From: Kiritimatiellales bacterium
GTDB lineage: Bacteria > Verrucomicrobiota > Kiritimatiellia > Kiritimatiellales > Pontiellaceae
NCBI GenBank assembly: GCA_015486775.1
Contig: WFRA01000351.1
Span: forward strand, 1-5,381
Reading direction: 5' to 3'
DNA: 5,381 bases
A program made the translations under genes and the position numbers. Below, one piece after another: positions 1 to 5,272 of the stretch (position 1 is the stretch's first letter; each line of letters opens with the position of its first letter). The notes below the pieces were generated by a model. It was given only the letters and a program-made list of their open reading frames with translations, was not told where the DNA came from and did not search any database.

Positions 1-477
1 GAAGAGGATTCCTCCCGTGGAGGCGGTGGTGGAGTTGCTCTGGCTGGGTTGGCCGGGGATTGGTGGAGGGGTTCCCTCGGTGCCCTCGGTGCCGATGAAG
101 TGCCCGCCGGTGATCACCAGATTGGTGGCATCCTGTGCGCCGAAAACCACGCCGAGGTTTCCTTCGACCGTCGCCCCGGTGGCCTTGACCGTGAAATTGG
201 CGGCCTTGTTGGTGACGATGACATAGCCCGTTATGTGGTGGGCCAGTGTCAGGTTGGTGGTGGCACCGTAGCCGACGACCAGCGCCCCGTTGGTGCTGGT
301 CTGCGAGGCAATGCTGGGTGCCGTTGCCAGTGCGGCATAGTCGGTTCCATAGGCCAGCCCATCCACCCAGTTGGTGGTCGCCGCATGCGAAGCGGTGCAC
401 AGAAAAAGAGCGGGCACCGCGAGGTACATCGCTCTCTTTATGCGGCTTCCGTTCCGGATTGGATGGTGCATCGTCAT
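1..477 (-). CDS. secreted/surface protein with N-terminal signal peptide, partial (C-terminus beyond window)
   Basis: The minus-strand frame is open for 159 codons from ATG at 477 to the window edge without a stop. It begins with a clear Sec signal peptide: a basic n-region (MTMHHPIRNGSRIKRA), a hydrophobic core (MYLAVPALFLCTA, residues 17-29), and an AxA-like cleavage site S30-H31-A32 before ATTNW. LFLC is not a proper lipobox, so I do not call a lipoprotein. The mature part is rich in Thr, Asn, Gly and Val, with short beta-strand-like stretches (GALVVGYGATTNLTL, GYVIVTN, NLVITGGHFIG). It then has a Gly-Thr-Glu repeat and a Pro/Ser/Thr-rich segment. This suggests a beta-helix or adhesin-like exported protein, but the family is not recognised. 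GGAG at 486-489 sits 8 nt before the ATG. A second in-frame ATG at 471 and a third at 429 are possible starts. It follows infC by 28 bp with no visible terminator, so it is probably cotranscribed. Confidence 0.8.
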   Translation of the reverse strand, partial: MTMHHPIRNGSRIKRAMYLAVPALFLCTASHAATTNWVDGLAYGTDYAALATAPSIASQTSTNGALVVGYGATTNLTLAHHITGYVIVTNKAANFTVKATGATVEGNLGVVFGAQDATNLVITGGHFIGTEGTEGTPPPIPGQPSQSNSTTASTGGILF

Positions 478-505
478 GGAAACCGCTCCGTGGTTTTTCA
501 GTACG

Positions 506-1054
506 CTATTTCTGGGTCTTCTTCGGTACGAGAATGGCGTTGATGAAGCGGCCGTTGAGGCGCGGTGCTTGGTCGACGGTCGTGATGTCCACCGTGTCCT
601 TGATCACGCGCTGCATCACCTCGAATCCAATCTCGCGGTGGGCGTTTTCCCGACCCCGGAACATGAGCGAAATCTTGACGCGGTCACCGTGCTCGATAAA
701 TTTGCGCAGGTTGCGCATCTTGGTGTCGTAGTCGTGGTCGCCCACGTTGACGCGGAATTTGACTTCCTTGAGCTTGGTCTGCACCTGATGCTTTTTCTGC
801 TCTTTCTTCTTCTTTTCCTGGTCGTACTTGTATTTGCCGAAATCCATGATCCGGCACAGCGGCGGCTTGGCGGTGGGGGAAATCTCCACCAGATCCAATC
901 CATACTGGTCGGAAAGCCGCAAGGCCTCCCCGGTTTTCATGATGCCCAACTGTTCGCCGTTGGGGTCGATCACGCGGATTTCCGGCACGCGGATACGGTG
1001 GTTGATCCGTGTCTGCGGCTCTCTTGACTGCCTTCCTCTGTATTGCCTGCTAAT
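506..1054 (-). CDS. infC: translation initiation factor IF-3, AUU start codon
   Basis: IF-3 binds the 30S subunit, prevents premature 50S joining, and checks start codon and initiator tRNA. The protein carries the family signature RIMDFGKYKYDQEK (about residues 68-81), a lysine-rich linker (about 81-90), and a C-terminal domain ending in NGRFINAILVPKK. The start decides the length. The first ATG/GTG-type start (GTG at 988) would cut off the conserved N-terminal TRINHRIRVPEIRVI segment. Reading upstream, the frame stays open to a TAG at 1070-1072, and an ATT codon at 1052-1054 lies 5 nt after a full GGAGGT (1060-1065). I therefore place the start there, giving 182 residues, close to the 180 of E. 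coli IF-3, which also starts at AUU. The AUU start is the known basis of IF-3 autorepression in E. coli; that this operates here is inferred. The gene lies 15 bp after the small PIN-partner gene, in operon orientation. Confidence 0.96.
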   Translation of the reverse strand: MSRQYRGRQSREPQTRINHRIRVPEIRVIDPNGEQLGIMKTGEALRLSDQYGLDLVEISPTAKPPLCRIMDFGKYKYDQEKKKKEQKKHQVQTKLKEVKFRVNVGDHDYDTKMRNLRKFIEHGDRVKISLMFRGRENAHREIGFEVMQRVIKDTVDITTVDQAPRLNGRFINAILVPKKTQK

Positions 1055-1059
1055 CTGAG

Positions 1060-1065
1060 ACCTCC
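1060..1065 (-). promoter_or_regulatory. strong ribosome binding site of infC that identifies the AUU start
   Basis: GGAGGT on the minus strand is a full Shine-Dalgarno match. It is followed by 5 nt and then ATT in the infC frame. No ATG, GTG or TTG in that frame lies at a suitable distance. A nearby ATG (1065-1067) overlaps the site itself and is out of frame. A strong SD compensating for a weak AUU codon is the pattern seen in other infC genes. Confidence 0.85.
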
Positions 1066-1069
1066 ATGT

Positions 1070-1255
1070 CTACTGGGTTGCCCGCAAGACCTCTTGTTTC
1101 GTCGTGCGGTTGATAAATTGATGCTGAATGGATGTTTGATCATCCTGTTTTTGGCGAGATTGGTAATATTGAACCAGCTTGCGGGAGTTGAAAGCACACC
1201 GGCGAGAAATCGCCTCTCTTGAATTCCATACGCGTTGTAGTGTCGAATCAGTCAT
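1070..1255 (-). CDS. small protein coupled to the PIN gene, possible antitoxin/partner
   Basis: A 61-residue protein starting MTDSTLQRVWNSREAISRRC. Its ATG (1253-1255) overlaps the PIN gene's TGA (1252-1254) as ATGA, so translation is probably coupled. An ATG further upstream (1273) would lengthen the overlap with no better support. The first 36 residues look helical and basic/amphipathic; the tail (INRTTKQEVLRATQ) is basic. From memory, many VapC-like PIN genes that begin MKxVYIETSIPS are followed by a short protein with a T/DPIVxEVRxxRD-type N-terminus, and this fits that pattern loosely. In classical vapBC operons the antitoxin comes first and is a DNA-binding protein. Here the small gene comes second and no ribbon-helix-helix or AbrB fold is evident, so the antitoxin role is only a hypothesis. 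Its stop is 15 bp before the infC start and in the same frame as infC. Confidence 0.7.
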   Translation of the reverse strand: MTDSTLQRVWNSREAISRRCAFNSRKLVQYYQSRQKQDDQTSIQHQFINRTTKQEVLRATQ

Positions 1256-1728
1256 GGTGCATCTTCCTCGCATAGTTCCATCGGAGTAACCAAGGTGGGA
1301 ACGAACAACCCAAGGCGTGTGTTGATGATGCGTATGTGCTCAAATTTATTGGCATTTGCAATATGGCTACAGTTCCAGGTTAGCAGAAAATCGCATTTAT
1401 GATATGACGCTAGAGCCAGATGCAAGGCATCGCCCAAGCGTTCTTTGGGCATGAGGTGGTTGGCAAGATACACATCAATAATGTTCGCAATATCATCGGC
1501 AACTTCCAAACGCGGTACAGAACTCATTAAAGCAAGCACTTCGGCCTGGGTTTCATATTCTCCCTCTTCCAATTCGGCAATAACGCCTTCGCTGGTAACC
1601 AGACGGTAGCGCGAGGCCGACCGCTCCCACCACTGCCGAGTCCAGTGCCGTCTAGCAACCATTTCGGGTTCTTGGCGAACTTCGTAGTAGAAGCTTGGAA
1701 TAGAGGTCTCTATGTATACGTTCTTCAT
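1252..1728 (-). CDS. PIN-domain protein, VapC-like ribonuclease
   Basis: A 158-residue single-domain PIN protein. PIN domains are metal-dependent RNases with a cluster of acidic residues, and in VapC toxins they cleave tRNA or rRNA. Candidate acidic ligands are E7 (VYIETSIPS, where many relatives have D), E52 (GVIAELEEGE), D100 (RLGDALHLALA) and D113 (HKCDFLLTWN), with a conserved T-W-N at 117-119. The N-terminus MKNVYIETSIPSFYYE matches the usual family start, so ATG 1728 is well supported. There is no good SD in the 12 bp after the thrS stop, which suggests coupling to thrS translation. By eye it is less GC-rich than its neighbours: hand-counted rows 1321-1440 give about 45% GC, against about 67% for row 2521-2580 in thrS. 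That fits horizontal acquisition. Substrate and toxicity are unknown. Confidence 0.88.
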   Translation of the reverse strand: MKNVYIETSIPSFYYEVRQEPEMVARRHWTRQWWERSASRYRLVTSEGVIAELEEGEYETQAEVLALMSSVPRLEVADDIANIIDVYLANHLMPKERLGDALHLALASYHKCDFLLTWNCSHIANANKFEHIRIINTRLGLFVPTLVTPMELCEEDAP

Positions 1729-1740
1729 CTCGGCATGCGT

Positions 1741-3477
1741 CTAGACAACCTGGGTCTTCTCTAGCTCCTCCTTTTTGAGCTGCTTGATAAAATCGTCCAA
1801 ATTGCATTCGCCCTTCATGCCTTGGAGGCGATGGCGCACGGCAACCTGGCTGTTTTCCTGTTCCTTGCCGCCGATAATAAGCATATACGGCACTTTGTCC
1901 AGCTGGGCGTTCTTTACTTTTCCATTTAGTTTGCCCTGCCGGGTGTCGGTCGTGGCGCGGATTTCGGCGTTCCGAAGCTTGGAAAGAATTTCGTCGGCAT
2001 AGCCGAGCTGGTCGTCGGAGAGCGGCAGAATGCGCACCTGCTCCGGAGCGAGCCAGACGGGGAAGCCACCGGCATAGTGCTCGGTGAGGATGCCAAAGAA
2101 ACGCTCCAAGCTGCCGAAGAGCGCGCGGTGTACCATGTAGGGGCGGTGCGCCTCGCCGTCGTCGCCAATATATTTGAGGTCGAACCGCTCCGGCAGGTTA
2201 AAGTCGAACTGGATGGTGCTCGTCTGCCACTCGCGGCCGATCGCATCCTTCACCTTGAGGTCGATCTTCGGGCCGTAGAACGCGCCGCCGCCCTCATCGA
2301 TTTCGTAGGGCAGCCCCTCGGCCTTGATGGCCGCTTCCAAGGATTGGGTGGCCTGATCCCACTGCGCGGGTTCGCCCACCGCTTTTTCGGGGCGGGTGGA
2401 GAGATAGGCTTTCACTTCAGTAAAGCCGAAGGTTTTCCAGATAAAGTTGCAGAAGCGGATCACCTCCTTCACCTCGCCCTCGATCTGATCGGTGGTGCAG
2501 AAAATATGCGCGTCGTCCTGGGTGAAGCCGCGGACGCGGAAGAGCCCGTGCAGGGTGCCGGCCTTTTCGTAGCGATAGACCGTGCCCAGTTCCGCCCAGC
2601 GCAGCGGCAGCTCGCGGTAGGAGCGCAAGCCGGATTTGTAGATTTCGATGTGGAACGGGCAGTTCATCGGCTTGATGAAATATTCCTGGCCATCCACATC
2701 CATCGGGGCATACATCCCCTCCTTGTAGAAGTCGAGATGGCCGGAGGTTTCCCACAGGTTGGCTTTGCCCACGTGCGGGGTATAAAGGATGTCGTAGCCG
2801 TTTTTGAAATGCTCGCGCTTCCAGAAATCCTCGATGGTCGAGCGGATGCGTGCGCCCTTCGGATGCCAATGCACCAGGCCGGGACCGACCTTCTCCGAAA
2901 TCGAATAGAGATCCAACTCCTTCGCCAGCCGACGGTGGTCGCGCTTCTTGGCCTCTTCCACCCGCTTCATGTGGAGACGCAGCTGCTTTGGATTGGTGAA
3001 GGCCGTGCCGTAGAGGCGCTGGAGCATTGGGTTGGTTTCCAATCCCCGGAAATAGGAACCCGCCACATTCATAATCTTAAAGGTGCGCAACTTGCCCGTG
3101 CTCTCCACGTGCGGGCCGCGGCAGAGATCCAAAAAGTCGCCGCATTTGTAGAACGTGATCGCCTCGCCTTCCGGTACATCGGCCAGCCGCTCCAACTTAT
3201 ATTTCTGCCCCTTGAGCATCTCCTTCGCCTCGTCGCGCGAAACCTCGATGCGCTCGAAGGGCAAATCCTCTGCCACAATCTTTTGCATCTCCGCCTCGAT
3301 GCGCTCGAAGTCCTCCGGCGTGATCCGCTCTTCGAGATCAAAGTCGTAGTAAAATCCATCGTCCGTCGAAGGGCCGATGTCGAGCTTTACATTATTAAAC
3401 AGGCGGCACACCGCCGCCGCCATCACATGCGCCGTGGAGTGGCGCAGGATTTCCAGATCAGTCGCTTCGTTTTTCAT
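1741..3477 (-). CDS. thrS: threonyl-tRNA synthetase lacking the TGS domain
   Basis: Class II synthetase of 578 residues that charges tRNA-Thr. The N-terminal editing domain is present with HSTAH (H13, H17) and CRGPH (C119, H123), matching the E. coli editing residues H73/H77/C182/H186. The catalytic core keeps the zinc ligands C273 (KPMNCPFH), H324 (FTQDDAHIFC) and H450 (YMVHRALFGS). It also keeps motif 2 R302 and motif 3 R459. These all sit exactly 61 residues below the E. coli numbers 334/385/511/363/520. A C-terminal anticodon-binding domain follows (about 475-570). The roughly 62-residue TGS domain that opens E. coli ThrRS is absent: the protein starts just before the editing domain, and an in-frame TAG lies upstream at 3547-3549 with no TGS-like sequence before it. 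It is first in the operon, with its own promoter and a short leader that leaves no room for a T-box. Confidence 0.97.
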   Translation of the reverse strand: MKNEATDLEILRHSTAHVMAAAVCRLFNNVKLDIGPSTDDGFYYDFDLEERITPEDFERIEAEMQKIVAEDLPFERIEVSRDEAKEMLKGQKYKLERLADVPEGEAITFYKCGDFLDLCRGPHVESTGKLRTFKIMNVAGSYFRGLETNPMLQRLYGTAFTNPKQLRLHMKRVEEAKKRDHRRLAKELDLYSISEKVGPGLVHWHPKGARIRSTIEDFWKREHFKNGYDILYTPHVGKANLWETSGHLDFYKEGMYAPMDVDGQEYFIKPMNCPFHIEIYKSGLRSYRELPLRWAELGTVYRYEKAGTLHGLFRVRGFTQDDAHIFCTTDQIEGEVKEVIRFCNFIWKTFGFTEVKAYLSTRPEKAVGEPAQWDQATQSLEAAIKAEGLPYEIDEGGGAFYGPKIDLKVKDAIGREWQTSTIQFDFNLPERFDLKYIGDDGEAHRPYMVHRALFGSLERFFGILTEHYAGGFPVWLAPEQVRILPLSDDQLGYADEILSKLRNAEIRATTDTRQGKLNGKVKNAQLDKVPYMLIIGGKEQENSQVAVRHRLQGMKGECNLDDFIKQLKKEELEKTQVV

Positions 3478-3490
3478 GGTTTCGAAAGAG

Positions 3491-3496
3491 TCTCCC
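3491..3496 (-). promoter_or_regulatory. possible thrS ribosome binding site with long spacing
   Basis: GGGAGA lies 13 nt before the thrS ATG (3477), longer than the usual 5-9 nt. No better in-frame start exists closer to it: the intervening codons are TCT, TTC, GAA and ACC. Either initiation is somewhat weak or another feature contributes. The protein N-terminus still supports ATG 3477. Confidence 0.45.
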
Positions 3497-3512
3497 GTAA
3501 AAAAGAACCGTG

Positions 3513-3542
3513 AATATAGGGGGTTCGCCCAAGGCTTGTCAA
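3513..3542 (-). promoter_or_regulatory. sigma70-type promoter of the thrS operon
   Basis: On the minus strand there is a perfect -35 TTGACA (3537-3542), an 18-nt spacer, and a -10 TATATT (3513-3518, 5 of 6 to consensus). Transcription would start near 3505, leaving a leader of about 28 nt before thrS. This leader is too short for a T-box riboswitch or an E. coli-type thrS operator with tRNA-like domains. It should drive thrS and the closely spaced genes after it. Confidence 0.75.
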
Positions 3543-3618
3543 TTGGCTAGCGGACACGATTATGCACGGATTGAAAGGGCAAAAGCCAGCCTTCGCAACC
3601 CGCTTTCGCTCGCCGTGC

Positions 3619-3666
3619 AAAAAAAACAAAAATACCCCTTGCAACGGAAAACCAATCCGCTATCTT
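3619..3666 (+). promoter_or_regulatory. promoter of the initiator tRNA gene with A-rich upstream tract
   Basis: The -35 TTGCAA (3639-3644) is followed by 16 nt and the -10 TATCTT (3661-3666). An A-rich tract (3619-3633, nearly all A) lies just upstream of the -35 where an UP element would bind the alpha C-terminal domains of RNA polymerase, typical of stable-RNA promoters. Predicted start is about 3673, some 20 nt before the mature tRNA. The short leader can form a small hairpin, CTTGT (3674-3678) with ACAAG (3684-3688). Confidence 0.7.
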
Positions 3667-3693
3667 CACTCGCCTTGTCACACACAAGAAGAC

Positions 3694-3770
<77 letters not shown>

Positions 3771-3775
3771 ATTTT

Positions 3776-3808
3776 AAGAGTCGGAACTTCGGTTCCGGCT
3801 CTTTTTTT
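3776..3808 (+). terminator. intrinsic terminator of the tRNA unit
   Basis: A stem of about 11 bp (3777-3787 with 3792-3802, one G-U pair) is closed by a TTCG tetraloop inside C(UUCG)G, followed by seven Ts (3802-3808). It begins 6 nt after the tRNA CCA end. The opposite strand has no matching U-run, so it is one-directional. Confidence 0.93.
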
Positions 3809-3815
3809 CGCCCGC

Positions 3816-4371
3816 CGCCTTCGAGGTGGCCTCCAAGGCTTCGATCCAGCGATAACTTTCCTTTTCCTCCACGGGCAGAACGTCATGGACAGCCTTCCCG
3901 CCCGCACTTCGGCGTTCGTGATCCGGCCGCAGTTCCCTCAAAGATGTTCTGGTCGAGAAGCCCCAGCGGCGTTCCCTCTGTCGTCATGGCAAAACAGGTG
4001 TGCATCACCAGACCTTGGGAATAGATCTTGTCTATGTTCTTTCCCTTCTTCATGGAGATCTTTCCCAACCCCGTGGTCTTGGGGTGATGCGTGTAGACCA
4101 GATAGCTTGTGTCCTGAAGGGCAAGGATCGTGCGATGGTTCGCGGCGCGCGCCGCAGTCTTGGCGCGATGGGCGGCCATGATTTGCCCTACATCGACATT
4201 CCCGTTCTGGAAAAAACGATAGGCCGCTTTTGTTTCATGCCAATCCTCGCACGCTTGATTGATCGGGCTCTCCGGAGCCTCGGAAAACAAGTCGCACAAT
4301 TTAACCAGCCTTGCATCCAGTCTCTTGTCTCCCAGATCCACTTCATTGAACTCATCGGATGCCCATCCCAT
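3816..4371 (-). pseudogene. IS4 family (Tn5/IS50-like) transposase remnant, frameshifted and 3'-truncated
   Basis: The N-terminal part reads MGWASDEFNEVDLGDKRLDA and continues with INQACEDWHETKAAYRFFQN. This is the DNA-binding N-domain of Tn5-like IS4 transposases, followed by the start of the DDE domain with LALQDTSYLVYTHHPKTTGL. That aspartate is the likely first catalytic D; the second D and the E are missing. The first frame stays in register to about LLDQNIFEG (near 3945) and then runs to a TGA at 3883-3885. Transposase-like sequence resumes in another frame (net +1) as RELRPDHERRSAGG and then LPVEEKESYRWIEALEATS, fading near 3816, only 8 bp from the tRNA terminator. Relatives are about 400-480 residues; about 185 remain. 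I chose ATG 4371 because it has GGGAGA (4378-4383) 6 nt upstream and matches the family start M-x-WA-x-x-EF. ATG 4401 is an alternative. Confidence 0.88.
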
Positions 4372-4392
4372 ATCACGTCTCCCTTTTTGATG

Positions 4393-4420
4393 TTGATTCA
4401 TATTAGTAGACGTTTATAAT
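4393..4420 (+). promoter_or_regulatory. promoter of the small four-cysteine protein gene
   Basis: -35 TTGATT (4393-4398), a 16-nt spacer, and a perfect -10 TATAAT (4415-4420). Predicted start is about 4427, giving a leader of about 23 nt to the ATG at 4450. The -10 lies inside an inverted repeat (4403-4431), so a regulator bound there could block RNA polymerase. The -35 overlaps the sequence upstream of the transposase remnant, so this is a divergent intergenic region. Confidence 0.6.
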
Positions 4421-4431
4421 ACGTCCACTAA
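4403..4431. repeat. inverted repeat centred on a -10 box, candidate operator
   Basis: Left arm TTAGTAGACGT (4403-4413) and right arm ACGTCCACTAA (4421-4431) are complementary at 10 of 11 positions, with a 7-nt centre (4414-4420) holding most of TATAAT. The size and position fit a dimeric repressor operator. It is not followed by a T-run, so it is not a terminator. It could also be a remnant of a mobile element end, but no partner copy is seen elsewhere in the window. Confidence 0.6.
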
Positions 4432-4449
4432 AACCATAAAGGAAGACGA

Positions 4450-4764
4450 ATGAAAGCTTTGTTGCGGAAAAGGGAAACGCTGCTGCGCAGGATGAATGGC
4501 TGTTCGGAATTTCTTCGCGGCTCAATCACAAGCGTCTGTTCGACATGCAATCGAGCGACCTGCATTTGTCCGGGCAAATCGACCAAGAAGGCATACCGGC
4601 TGACCTACAAGGATGCCGGGCAGAAGACGCGAACCGTGTACATATCCCGCGCCCAGCTTCCGGCGGCCCGCAGAATGCTCGGCAACTACGCCCGGATGCG
4701 AAAATTGACCGAGGAACTGTTCGAAATCAATATCGCCATTTTCAAGCTGAAATCAAAACTCTAG
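4450..4764 (+). CDS. small four-cysteine protein, DUF6788-like, often transposon-associated
   Basis: A 104-residue basic protein. It has an N-terminal helix with many Arg/Lys (about 1-16), the segment FLRGSITS (21-28), then a cysteine cluster C30-x2-C33-x4-C38-x-C40 that could bind zinc. A strand region AYRLTYKDAGQKTRTVYISR (48-67) precedes a C-terminal helix ending in LTEELFEINIAIFKLKSKL. This order (helix, LRGS, CxxCxxxxCxC, TRTVYI, helix) matches what I remember of the DUF6788 family, which is frequently encoded next to insertion-sequence transposases. The family name is from memory and its function is not established. The RBS AAGGA (4439-4443) is 6 nt before the ATG. It is divergent from the transposase remnant and may belong to the same or another dead element. 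Confidence 0.8.
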   Translation: MKALLRKRETLLRRMNGCSEFLRGSITSVCSTCNRATCICPGKSTKKAYRLTYKDAGQKTRTVYISRAQLPAARRMLGNYARMRKLTEELFEINIAIFKLKSKL

Positions 4765-4934
4765 CCAGTGGCCATACTTGTGGGTAATAGAAAGGTGGTG
4801 TGAAAACTGTGGAAGGGCAACCTCCCTCGGCTACTCGATCGGGTTTTGTGAGTCCACAGAGTATGCGGTTTTCCAGTCACCTCCTATTCAGATTTCAGAA
4901 ATGAGCTAAGGCGGCTACGCAGCAGAAGAATTTC
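4765..4934. other. intergenic stretch, no feature supported
   Basis: No ORF with a start and RBS, no clear terminator and no strong promoter was found here. A frame open from 4751 to 4909 contains CENC but has no ATG start and no recognisable family, so I leave it uncalled. A weak 5-bp inverted match (GTGGA near 4809, TCCAC near 4853) is likely chance. Confidence 0.5.
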
Positions 4935-5010
4935 GGCAAAATGATTTGGGGCAAAACAATTCGATGCGGATCGGAGTTTAAATAATCATTTTGCCCATAA
5001 TCGTTTTGCC
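4935..5010. repeat. double-dyad array of four GGCAAAAYRATT 12-mers
   Basis: Two direct copies, GGCAAAATGATT (4935-4946) and GGCAAAACAATT (4950-4961), are followed by two inverted copies, AATCATTTTGCC (4984-4995) and AATCGTTTTGCC (4999-5010). Start-to-start spacing is 15 bp on both sides. Copies 1 and 3 are exact complements over 12 bp. Copies 1 and 4 pair with a single U-G wobble, and 2 and 4 differ at one base. A 22-bp centre (4962-4983) contains its own CGAT...ATCG dyad. As RNA this could fold into a long hairpin; as DNA it could bind a dimeric protein. The layout suggests a family of dispersed intergenic repeats. Confidence 0.85.
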
Positions 5011-5272
5011 TGGAATACACCTGTAGCGTTGAGGATGGTTCGCTAAGGAACGCAAAATGGCGAGAAGTGAGAACGGAAGGAACTAAAATCATCGGCTTCA
5101 AATCAACCAAGGAGTCGATGATGTTTCGCATGAACCAAAACCTGAAGGTGGTGCAGGCGGTTGGGTCGGCGGATTTGCGCAAGAGTTGAACCGAGCTTCG
5201 TATTGTTATTGCACCAAAACGGACGATCCGGCATAAATGGCGGTTCCCGTTCAAAATAGAGGCAGAACAATC
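5011..5272. other. intergenic region; weak possible promoter only
   Basis: Apart from one tiny ORF at 5118-5189, nothing coding is convincing here. A weak promoter-like pair, TTGCAC (5209-5214), 17 nt, CATAAA (5232-5237), could serve the membrane-protein gene at 5273. Both boxes fit consensus poorly, so I do not call it separately. Confidence 0.4.
5118..5189 (+). CDS. possible 23-residue small protein or remnant of a gene start
   Basis: ATGATG at 5118-5123 follows AAGGAG (5109-5114) by 3 nt to the first ATG and 6 nt to the second, a good RBS for the second. It encodes MMFRMNQNLKVVQAVGSADL plus RKS before TGA at 5187-5189. No family recognised and no membrane segment. It may be a real small protein, a leader peptide, or the 5' remnant of a disrupted gene. 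Evidence is limited to the RBS and natural-looking codons. Confidence 0.3.
   Translation: MMFRMNQNLKVVQAVGSADLRKS

Noticed and set aside
371..1027. Plus-strand open frame of 218 codons opposite infC
   Set aside because: It overlaps infC and the start of the secreted-protein gene on the other strand; the hydrophobic run is the complement of the IF-3 lysine-rich linker.
970..1273. Longer or alternative minus-strand starts around the small PIN partner (start at 1273, or the other-frame ORF 970-1197)
   Set aside because: The ATGA overlap with the PIN stop and the family-like N-terminus MTDSTLQRVW favour 1255. The other frame conflicts with the infC start and RBS.
3478..3512. T-box or tRNA-mimic leader controlling thrS
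   Set aside because: The predicted leader is only about 28 nt, with no specifier loop, T-box sequence or antiterminator.
2077..3513. Long plus-strand open frame (478 codons) opposite thrS
   Set aside because: It is the mirror of a GC-rich, highly conserved thrS gene. Its protein has no recognisable family, and thrS on the other strand has all catalytic motifs.
4751..4909. Plus-strand frame open after the small cysteine-protein gene, containing CENC
   Set aside because: No ATG start with RBS and no recognisable homology; too short to support.
4935..5010. CRISPR array or replication iterons
   Set aside because: Only four 12-mers, half of them inverted, with 3-bp gaps: no spacer-repeat pattern, and no cas or replication initiator gene nearby.
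4895..5254. Minus-strand frame of 119 codons across the repeat array
   Set aside because: Its C-terminal part (SRQNDYGQNDY, RIVLPQIILPKF) is just a translation of the GGCAAAATGATT repeats. There is no RBS support and no family.
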